Shown here: positions 1 through 5,278 of the stretch, piece by piece | How the letters are laid out: every line of letters starts with the position of its first letter | Position numbering within the stretch: the first letter of the stretch is position 1 | Assembly (NCBI GenBank): GCA_031255425.1 | Contig: JAIRSN010000143.1 | Coordinates: 1-9,249, forward strand | DNA: 9,249 nucleotides | Reading direction: 5' to 3' | Origin: Dysgonamonadaceae bacterium | Lineage (GTDB): Bacteria; Bacteroidota; Bacteroidia; Bacteroidales; Azobacteroidaceae | Notes under the pieces: model-generated | Told to the model about the DNA's origin: nothing | Databases searched by the model: none | The model's input: the letters and a program-made list of their open reading frames with translations, nothing else | Made by a program: the position numbers and the translations under genes

Positions 1-597
1 TTCAGGTATTGCGGAAATTGTGATTTGGGTATTTCCAAATGCTTGATCCCTGATATACCGTACCGAGGGTAATTCCGATATTAAAAGCTGAGTACAATCA
101 AAAAACGCTTGCCCTTCAATAGCTAAATTAGCATTAACGTATGCATTGCTAAAGAAATCAACAGTGCTGCCGTCTTGCATTTTAACCTTTACGGACGTTA
201 ATGATTTACAGTTTCGAAATGCAGCAGTATTAATAACTGTCAATGTGTTCGGCAAAATAACCGTTTGTACAGGCAAAGGAAGAGGTGCAGGAGTGACTGA
301 AGTATTTACGAAACAAAGACTGCCTGTTAAAGTATTGCTTGCAAATACAACTCCTGATATATCCAATGTTTCCAGATTAGTACAGGCTTTAATTGCTGTT
401 GCGTCAGCCGCATCAAGAGTTCCTCCGGAAATAGTCAAACTTGCAATATCTGTTATTTGTCCGGATAATTCCGCGCTTATTTCTGTTGCCAAATTTCCTG
501 CTGTGTGGTCTGTGATTATAATATCCAGCGCCCTCACCTCCGCGCTCCCAAACAGTACCAGCGCGGTTATCATCATTACAAAAAAATTGTTTTTCAT
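1..597 (-). CDS. BspA-like leucine-rich-repeat secreted protein, N-terminal part (C-terminus outside the window)
   Basis: The frame is open from an ATG at 597 to the window edge (199 codons, no stop seen). It starts with a signal peptide: MKNNFF, a hydrophobic core, and probable cleavage after VRA near residue 23. About 90 residues follow that resemble the lead-in of BspA-type proteins, including LTISGGTLDAADATAI and CTNLETLDISG. Then come LRR_5-type repeats, seen as VILPNTLTVINTAAFRNC followed by KSLTSV, and later AFFDCTQL and VRYIRDQAFGN. BspA-like proteins are surface or secreted proteins often linked to adhesion; binding here is inference. A T9SS sorting domain would lie beyond the left edge and cannot be checked. 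Codon use is visibly more AT-rich (many ACA, GCA, ATA, ATT) than in the GC-rich operon upstream, so it may have a different origin. It is probably transcribed separately, because the hairpin array lies between it and that operon. Confidence 0.88.
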   Translation of the reverse strand, partial: MKNNFFVMMITALVLFGSAEVRALDIIITDHTAGNLATEISAELSGQITDIASLTISGGTLDAADATAIKACTNLETLDISGVVFASNTLTGSLCFVNTSVTPAPLPLPVQTVILPNTLTVINTAAFRNCKSLTSVKVKMQDGSTVDFFSNAYVNANLAIEGQAFFDCTQLLISELPSVRYIRDQAFGNTQITISAIPE

Positions 598-639
598 GAC
601 TTTAATTTTTATTCTGTTTATATATTCAACCTGAAATAA

Positions 640-669
640 GATGGTCTCGTACGCCAAAAAACAGTGGGC
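640..669. repeat. Left inverted end of the hairpin element
   Basis: Contains GATGGTCTCGTACG (640-653) and AGTGGGC (663-669), which reappear inverted at 1147-1178. Its outer edge lies 43 bp upstream of the LRR gene's start codon, so it probably overlaps that gene's promoter region. Confidence 0.75.
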
Positions 670-676
670 TTTTACT

Positions 677-1117
677 CTTTCCGGTTTCCCGGAAAGTGCA
701 AATGTTAACGCCGGCACGTTTTCCGGTGTGACCGGAAAACGTAAATAGAACTCCGGCACACTTTCCGGTGTGACCGGAAAACGTAAATAGAACTCCGGCA
801 CGTTTTCCGGTGTGACCGGAAAACGGAAATAGAACTCCGGCACACTTTCCGGTGTGACCGGAAAACGTAAATGAAACTCCGGCACGTTTTCCGGTGTGAC
901 CGGAAAACGTAAATAGAACTCCGGCACGTTTTCCGGTGTGACCGGAAAACGTAAATCAGACTCCGGCACGTTTTCCGGTGTGACCGGAAAGTGCAAATGT
1001 TAACGCCGGCACACTTTCCGGTTTCCCGGAAAACACAAATGTTAACGCGGGACGCTTTCAACTGTGAGTTGAAAACGGCGGCGCAGCCGCTTTTAAACTT
1101 TCGGGTTTCCCGGAAAG
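677..1117. repeat. Tandem array of 11 hairpins at 42-bp period
   Basis: Eleven short palindromes have centres at 686.5, 729, 771, 813, 855, 897, 939, 981, 1023.5, 1065 and 1107.5, a spacing of 42 bp within half a base. The typical unit has arms ACGTTTTCCGGT and ACCGGAAAACGT around a GTG loop. Arms are perfect over 12 bp at 716-742, 884-910 and 926-952; other units have 7-11 bp cores with mismatches near the foot. Units 1, 9 and 11 use a TTTC loop with arms of the CTTTCCGG / CCGGAAAG type, imperfect in unit 11. Unit 10 (1056-1074) has an unrelated stem, TTTCAACT / AGTTGAAA. Linkers are mainly of two kinds, AAATAGAACTCCGGC and AAATGTTAACGCCGGC. A small extra hairpin, GCGGC-GCA-GCCGC (1078-1090), sits between units 10 and 11. 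There are no unique spacers, so this is not CRISPR. Function is unknown. Confidence 0.95.
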
Positions 1118-1146
1118 CATAAACCAAACTCCGGCACTCTTTTATT

Positions 1147-1178
1147 GCCCACTATGAGAAAGAACGTACGAGACAATC
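1147..1178. repeat. Right inverted end of the hairpin element
   Basis: Contains GCCCACT (1147-1153) and CGTACGAGACAATC (1165-1178), the reverse complement of the left end with one mismatch in the outer block. It begins 12 bp beyond the stop codon of the beta-helix gene, so any read-through RNA from the operon enters the element at this end. Confidence 0.75.
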
Positions 1179-1189
1179 CCGTTTATTAG

Positions 1190-2770
1190 TTAGAAAAGAA
1201 TCACTTTGCGAGTTTGTGACACTTTTCCATCGCTTACCGTAACGATCAATACGCCGCCGGGAACTTCCAGCTCAGACTTTCCGATCGTCAACTCACTTCC
1301 CACTTTCGCCCGGTAGATGCTGCGGCCGTCCAACAGGCGGATTTGCAGGTCGAGCGCTTCGCCGCCATTGTTGCGGACTACCGCAGAACCGTTGGCGGAA
1401 TAAATCGAAAACAGGCTTTTCGCTTCTACCGCCGGAATCCCTACGTCTTCCAGGATAAACTCGAAAGCACCGATGTCTTTCACTCCCTGCACGGCTACGC
1501 CACGCATATCCGTTGCCGGAATGTATTCTTTATCAAAGCCTTCCTTTCCGGCAGTGCTGGAAAGACCGGCGTTGATCAGCACGCTCGACTCGTCGGTGAT
1601 GGGCAGGTAATAAACCGGCGAATCGTCCTTCTTTGCGACGGTAGCCAGTTTGATGTCGGCATAGTTCGCAAAAGTCCGGTTGCCGTAAGCTTCCTTCTCC
1701 GCATTGAAGGCGGGATCGTCTACCTTGATCATCTCCCCGATTACTACATTGTTGTAGGCGATAAAGGGGTCGCGCTCTTCGGAAGTACTGCTGCACGTAA
1801 TCACGTAGGCATCCTTATTGTAAAACACATTGTTGACCAGGCGGAAAGGACGGTCGAAATAGAAGGGCACCGCCAAGGCTTTCGACTTGTAGAAGGTGTT
1901 GTTGATGATATTGACAGCCATGTCGTCGCGGGTTTCCGTGAAATAGATCTCGGCGGGCCCGGGACGGAGATTGGTTTGTCCTCCGGCATTGAAATTATCC
2001 TTAAACAGACAGTTGACAAGTTCGAAATACGTCACATTTGTGTACCCGTTCGGGATGCCCGAATCGCGGTACGCATGACCGAAGGAAATCACATCCCCGT
2101 GCGTGTCGGTATGCGCCTGGTTTTCGGTAAACGAACAGTTGCGGATAATCAGCGAGCCGGGTTCGGGCAGCGGATTGCCGTAGAGCCCGCAATGGTAAAT
2201 CACGCCACCCCATCCGTATCCGCTCTGGGCACGGTTTTTATGGAACACCGTGTTGGTGACAATCAGGTCTTTCCCGCGGCTGGCAATGGCGCCGCCGCTG
2301 TTGTTCGCCTCGTTTTCGATAAACGTGCAACGGTCGACTTCCAGCCGGGTGCCTTCGAAAAAGATGGCGCCGCCGGGAACACCGCCGCGCGTACAGCCGT
2401 TCCGGAAGGTAATCCCGGTGATTTTAACTTCGGTACTGGTGCCCAAGGTCAGTATCCGTTGACCGAAATACGGATTGTCGCCCGACCGGACGGTGGTATT
2501 GTTTCCCACAATCGCCAGCTTGCGCCCTTCGCCCAGTTGAATCGTAGCCGGTGAATTAAAATCGGCACCCTCCTCCATATAAATCGTGGTTGGCGTGTCG
2601 TAGGCAACCATCGAAACCGCTTTCGACAATGTTTTGAACGCAGTTGCCTGCGAAGTTCCACTGTTCGTATCCGCACCATTTTGCATCACGTAAAATACGT
2701 CGTCTGCAAACACTTGGGACAATAAACATCCCACTGTAAATAAACATACTAAAGAAAAAATTCTCTTCAT
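1190..2770 (-). CDS. Secreted right-handed parallel beta-helix protein with T9SS-like C-terminal domain
   Basis: The 526-residue protein starts with a signal peptide (MKRIFSLVCLF..., cleavage probably after QVFA near residue 22). The mature start, FYVMQNGADTNSGTSQATAF, is the typical opening of pectin-lyase-like beta-helix proteins. Residues about 100-320 hold beta-helix turns with repeated N-rich steps, such as CTFIENEANNSGGAIAS, TNTVFHKNRA, RNCSFTENQA and INNTFYKSKA. The helix region ends with DIGAFEF (ending at 438), the usual closing motif of this group. The last 70-80 residues (LQIRLLDGRSIYRAK, then PGGVLIVTVSDGKVSQ and a basic-hydrophobic tail) look like a type A T9SS sorting domain, which would place the protein on the cell surface or outside. 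Beta-helix folds include polysaccharide lyases and hydrolases as well as non-enzymatic proteins; I see no motif that fixes an activity. It is the last gene of the operon, 30 bp after the GH16 gene. Confidence 0.9.
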   Translation of the reverse strand: MKRIFSLVCLFTVGCLLSQVFADDVFYVMQNGADTNSGTSQATAFKTLSKAVSMVAYDTPTTIYMEEGADFNSPATIQLGEGRKLAIVGNNTTVRSGDNPYFGQRILTLGTSTEVKITGITFRNGCTRGGVPGGAIFFEGTRLEVDRCTFIENEANNSGGAIASRGKDLIVTNTVFHKNRAQSGYGWGGVIYHCGLYGNPLPEPGSLIIRNCSFTENQAHTDTHGDVISFGHAYRDSGIPNGYTNVTYFELVNCLFKDNFNAGGQTNLRPGPAEIYFTETRDDMAVNIINNTFYKSKALAVPFYFDRPFRLVNNVFYNKDAYVITCSSTSEERDPFIAYNNVVIGEMIKVDDPAFNAEKEAYGNRTFANYADIKLATVAKKDDSPVYYLPITDESSVLINAGLSSTAGKEGFDKEYIPATDMRGVAVQGVKDIGAFEFILEDVGIPAVEAKSLFSIYSANGSAVVRNNGGEALDLQIRLLDGRSIYRAKVGSELTIGKSELEVPGGVLIVTVSDGKVSQTRKVILF

Positions 2771-2800
2771 GGTAAATAAAAATTTTAATAAATACTATAA

Positions 2801-4045
2801 TTATTGATACACTCTCACATAATCAACCAAAAAATCGAGCGGCAGCAAATCGACATTGTAACCACCCTGCCCGCCCCATACGCCGCCAAAAGCGAAGTTC
2901 AGGATCAGGTAAAACCGCTGGTTGAACGGCCATGCGCCGGGCGCCGCACCTGCCGGGCGCTTCGAACGGTAAATCATTTTGTCGTCGACATACCACTGCA
3001 ATTCGCCGTCGTGCCATTCCAGCGCGAAGACATGCCATTCGGTGGTTGCCGTCAGGCTGGTGGTGTTTCCGCCGACTGCCGTTTTCGCCGTTCCGTTGTG
3101 GAAATGGGCGGCGCAGTTGAGCTTGTAGGGGTCGTTGCCGACGTATTCCATAATATCAATCTCCCCGCTGTACGGCCAGAATCCGTAGACATTGTCGGTG
3201 GGCATCATCCAGATGGCAGGCCAGGTGCCGCTTCCCGGCGGAATCTTCGCGCGGACCTCCACGCGGCAGTATTTCCAGTCGCCTTTGTAGCGGGTCATGA
3301 TGCTGCCGGAGGTGATGTAAAATTCCTTCCCGTCTTCTATTTTCTTGTTCAAAATGGCGCCGGCATCGTCCCTCAGGGTATCCTTGTTGATGCAGCGGAG
3401 GGTCAGGTAGCCGTTGTCCACAAAGGTGTTTTCGAGGCGGGCATTGGCGTAGTACTGCATTTCCGACCCCCGGACAAACCCGACTTCGTATCCCCACTTC
3501 TTGGAATCGGGCAATCCGGAGCCGTTAAACTCCTCCTGCCAGACCAGCCGGGAATAGCCCTTGGGAATGGGGACGACGGCGGGACGACCGTTGTCGTCTA
3601 TCGTCAACTGCCATTTTCGATCGCCAGCCGCCGGGGTCTGGATGCCTCCGGCAACCTCGGCATACGCCGCATAGGGGACGCTCAGCAGTTCCTGCGCCCC
3701 GGTAAGGCGGTAGCCGGAACCGGAGTCGACGCCGGTGCTGACAAAATAAGGACCTGCCGCCCAGTCGATAGTTTCAAGGGACCCGGACTCCGGCGTTCCT
3801 TTTCCGATTTCCAGTGCAAACAAACCGTCGCTGTCCGTTTGCACGGCATGCGTTTCCTGGTATACGATTGTCCCGTCGGCAGCGGCCTGGTGAATTGCGA
3901 AACGGACCTGAACCGCTTTCCCGGCAACGGCAGCGCCTTCGCTGTTCCGAAGCACTGCCTGGTAGGGGAAGCCGGACTGCCCCCAACTGTTCGTTCCGGC
4001 GAACAGGAAAAAAGCTATATATAATAAGGTATATTTCATTGTCAT
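2801..4045 (-). CDS. Secreted GH16 family glycoside hydrolase (laminarinase-like endo-beta-glucanase) with N-terminal accessory module
   Basis: The 414-residue protein has three parts. Residues 1-22 are a signal peptide (cleavage near SWG/QSG). Residues 26-130 form a beta-rich module (FPYQAVLRNSEG ... LLSVPYAAYAE) that recurs as a separate protein two genes upstream, followed by a short KWQLTIDDNG hairpin (144-153). Residues about 165-414 are the GH16 catalytic domain. The signature GEIDIMEYVG is at 294-303: E295 is the expected nucleophile, D297 the helper, and E300 the acid/base. PAIWMMP (276-282), NFAFGGVWGG (383-392) and the terminal DYVRVYQ are also typical. The ExDxxE form fits laminarinase-like GH16 enzymes that cut beta-1,3- or mixed-linkage glucans; the exact substrate is not proven. 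There is no T9SS sorting domain at the C-terminus. ATG at 4045 or 4039 could be the start. Only 5 bp separate it from the preceding gene. Confidence 0.95.
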   Translation of the reverse strand: MTMKYTLLYIAFFLFAGTNSWGQSGFPYQAVLRNSEGAAVAGKAVQVRFAIHQAAADGTIVYQETHAVQTDSDGLFALEIGKGTPESGSLETIDWAAGPYFVSTGVDSGSGYRLTGAQELLSVPYAAYAEVAGGIQTPAAGDRKWQLTIDDNGRPAVVPIPKGYSRLVWQEEFNGSGLPDSKKWGYEVGFVRGSEMQYYANARLENTFVDNGYLTLRCINKDTLRDDAGAILNKKIEDGKEFYITSGSIMTRYKGDWKYCRVEVRAKIPPGSGTWPAIWMMPTDNVYGFWPYSGEIDIMEYVGNDPYKLNCAAHFHNGTAKTAVGGNTTSLTATTEWHVFALEWHDGELQWYVDDKMIYRSKRPAGAAPGAWPFNQRFYLILNFAFGGVWGGQGGYNVDLLPLDFLVDYVRVYQ

Positions 4046-4050
4046 CTTTT

Positions 4051-4488
4051 TTATTTGATTATTTTAATGGACTGTATTTTATCTCCGGAAACAAGGGTAA
4101 GGAGGTAATATCCCTGCGCACGTGTACCGAAGGGGACAGTTGCGCCTTGTCCGGTGGCTAAGAGGGTACCCGCAGCATCGTAGAGTTTCCAGTTGCCGGA
4201 AGCGCTGAGTGAGAGTTCATCCGTCACCGGATTGGGGTAGGCACTCAGGGGAGCTGTTTCCTGCGCGGGATAAACGAGGGCGGAAAGGGGCAGTTGGCCG
4301 GGTTGTAAAAACCCCTGCGTCAGAATGTATGGTTCGCCGGCGTCTGCGACCGTGGCGGTCAGCACTTCACCGACCGACCAGATAACGCCCGCGCCGGTTC
4401 CTCCGGTGGTGGTCACCACTTCCTGCGCATGTGCGAGGCAGGGAACCGCCAGGCAGATAGAAAGGATTATTTTCTTCATCCGGTTCAT
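4051..4488 (-). CDS. Small T9SS type A sorting-domain protein
   Basis: The 145-residue secreted protein starts with a signal peptide (residues 1-21, cleavage at AHA/QEVV). A short segment follows, with GGTGAGVIWSVGEVL and ILTQGFLQPGQL (residues 29-66), a lead-in known ahead of sorting domains in many Bacteroidota proteins. From about residue 80 it is a type A T9SS C-terminal sorting domain: AYPNPVTDELSL (83-94), WKLYDAAGTLLATG (100-113), GYYLLTLVSGDK and a basic end, KIIK. In the family this domain directs cargo across the outer membrane and is usually cleaved on attachment. Here there is almost no cargo, which is odd. Its start overlaps the stop of the preceding gene in an ATGA (4485-4488), which implies coupled translation. 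ATG at 4479 is an alternative start. A role as a surface anchor or partner for its neighbours is inference. Confidence 0.88.
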   Translation of the reverse strand: MNRMKKIILSICLAVPCLAHAQEVVTTTGGTGAGVIWSVGEVLTATVADAGEPYILTQGFLQPGQLPLSALVYPAQETAPLSAYPNPVTDELSLSASGNWKLYDAAGTLLATGQGATVPFGTRAQGYYLLTLVSGDKIQSIKIIK

Positions 4489-4982
4489 GGCTGTTCAGTG
4501 ATTTCCTGGGTGGAAATAGCTCCATCCTCGTTGATTGTCACCGCCCACTTCTTTCCTCCGGAAGAGGTCATGATTAACGTTCCGGCGTTGTCGGCGTACT
4601 TCGCGTAAGGCACGCACAGGAATTGCTGTGTGCCTGCATTCACATAACCGTTGCCTTTATCGACTTCGGTTTCGATAAAACAGGCGCCTTTCGCCCAGTT
4701 GATGTTTGCAAAAAGGATTTCGCTTTCCGAGAAACCTTTTCCGATCCGGAGGAAAACCATTCCGGCGGCGTTGGTCTTCGCCTGATGGGTTTCCGAATAA
4801 ACCACCGTGCCGGTAGCCGTATTTTCCCGGATGTTGAAACGGACTTTGACGTCTTTTTCCACCAGCGCCGCCCCGTTGTCACCGGCGATAACCGCCTGGT
4901 ACTGGAAGGCGTCGGGGGTCTGTCCGCACACGCTACCTGCAACGCATGCAAGTAATAATAAAATGAAATAATTTCTTTTCAT
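4485..4982 (-). CDS. Small secreted protein, stand-alone copy of the GH16 N-terminal module
   Basis: First gene of the operon, 165 residues from the ATG at 4982. This start gives a normal signal peptide (MKRNYFILLLLAC..., probable cleavage at CG/Q near residue 20); an upstream ATG at 5069 would put 29 residues that do not look like a signal peptide in front of it and run through the leader hairpin. The mature part matches the front of the GH16 protein over its length: FQYQAV against FPYQAV, GTVVYSETH against GTIVYQETH, LRIGKG against LEIGKG, CVPYAKYA against SVPYAAYA, and KKWAVTINEDG against RKWQLTIDDNG. It stops where the GH16 catalytic domain would begin. The module is common in secreted Bacteroidota proteins; I know of no fixed function for it. 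L-L-A-C at residues 10-13 could be read as a lipobox, but the hydrophobic stretch before it is short, so a soluble secreted form is preferred. Confidence 0.85.
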   Translation of the reverse strand: MKRNYFILLLLACVAGSVCGQTPDAFQYQAVIAGDNGAALVEKDVKVRFNIRENTATGTVVYSETHQAKTNAAGMVFLRIGKGFSESEILFANINWAKGACFIETEVDKGNGYVNAGTQQFLCVPYAKYADNAGTLIMTSSGGKKWAVTINEDGAISTQEITEQP

Positions 4983-5026
4983 AAATTTGAAACTGTTTTT
5001 AATATGATTGGTACTCTTAAATAATG

Positions 5027-5075
5027 TCGGGGTTCGTATCCGGAAGGGAAATAAACCTTCGACCGGCATCCCCGA
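5027..5075 (-). promoter_or_regulatory. Stem-loop in the operon's 5' leader
   Basis: On the minus strand this segment can fold with an outer stem TCGGGG / CCCCGA (5027-5032 with 5070-5075), a middle CCGG / CCGG pairing (5040-5043 with 5063-5066) and an inner GAAGG / CCTTC stem (5043-5047 with 5056-5060) closing an 8-base loop. It lies about 45 bases before the first start codon and downstream of the -7-like element. No run of U follows it, so it is not an obvious terminator. A role in mRNA stability or translation control is inference. Confidence 0.35.
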
Positions 5076-5096
5076 ATCTGTTCATTTTGTGATTCT

Positions 5097-5104
5097 CAAA
5101 ATTA
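5097..5104 (-). promoter_or_regulatory. Possible -7 element for the minus-strand operon
   Basis: Read on the minus strand this is TAATTTTG, an exact match to the Bacteroidota -7 consensus TAnnTTTG. I do not find a matching TTTG at the usual distance upstream, so it may be a weak promoter that needs an activator such as the divergent HTCS. It would give a leader of roughly 105-110 bases. Confidence 0.4.
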
Positions 5105-5205
5105 AGTTTAATTGACAAGTTGGATTTATAGATTTATTTTTATTACTTACCTGTATGCGTTGAGAATTGTCTGAATGTTGCATATAGTTTTAAAAATGTC
5201 GCTCC

Positions 5206-5237
5206 TTTGCTTTTATGTTGTATTTTTACTAATTTTG
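5206..5237 (+). promoter_or_regulatory. Bacteroidota primary-sigma promoter for the HTCS gene
   Basis: TTTG at 5206-5209 and TAATTTTG at 5230-5237 match the Bacteroidota -33 (TTTG) and -7 (TAnnTTTG) elements exactly, 20 bp apart, close to the usual spacing. Transcription would start near 5243, leaving a leader of about 35 bases. The remaining stretch between the two promoters (5105-5205) is AT-rich and shows no gene. Confidence 0.75.
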
Positions 5238-5278
5238 CTTACGGAAAATGAACGGAAAAATACAAACGAAAAACAACC

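Larger units (their letters stand above)
640..1178. mobile_element. Inverted-repeat-bounded, MITE-like element carrying a hairpin array
   Basis: The hairpin array is enclosed by two imperfect inverted ends. The left end has GATGGTCTCGTACG (640-653) and AGTGGGC (663-669). The right end has GCCCACT (1147-1153) and CGTACGAGACAATC (1165-1178). The outer blocks match at 13 of 14 positions and the inner blocks at 7 of 7, with 9-11 unmatched bases between them. No transposase or convincing gene lies inside. The layout recalls non-autonomous MITEs; Porphyromonas gingivalis BrickBuilt elements, as I recall them, also carry tandem repeats within inverted ends. I see no target-site duplication at either edge, so mobility is inference. 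It could instead be a fixed regulatory or RNA structure. It fills almost the whole gap between the operon's final stop codon and the LRR gene, ending 12 bp from the former and 43 bp from the latter. Confidence 0.5.

Noticed and set aside
146..634. A 162-codon plus-strand frame
   Set aside because: It lies opposite the LRR gene, whose signal peptide and LRR_5 repeats make the minus strand the coding one.
677..1117. CRISPR array or integron attC array
   Set aside because: There are no unique spacers and no cas genes. The GTTAAC in some linkers does not fit the GTTRRRY attC core, and no integrase is present.
705..1127. A 140-codon minus-strand frame encoding a 14-residue repeat rich in Arg, Cys and Ser
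   Set aside because: It stays open because the repeat period (42 bp) is a multiple of three. The sequence is explained by hairpins and stems, and there is no signal peptide or recognisable domain.
677..1178. Ordinary rho-independent terminator
   Set aside because: The stems are not followed by U-runs on the minus strand, and eleven evenly spaced copies exceed what a terminator needs.
1343..4024. Long plus-strand frames of about 400 codons (1343-2554 and 2804-4024)
   Set aside because: They are antisense shadows of the beta-helix and GH16 genes, which have signal peptides and family motifs on the minus strand.
4944..4982. Lipoprotein signal (L-L-A-C, Cys13) in the first operon gene
   Set aside because: The hydrophobic stretch before the cysteine is short and a normal cleavage site near residue 20 fits better, though this is not certain.
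5092..5167. Inverted octamers ATTCTCAA (5092-5099) and TTGAGAAT (5160-5167), and a GATTTAT direct repeat (5123-5137), as HTCS operators
   Set aside because: An 8-bp inverted match in about 200 bp of AT-rich DNA is likely by chance, and I have no independent reason to assign them to the regulator.
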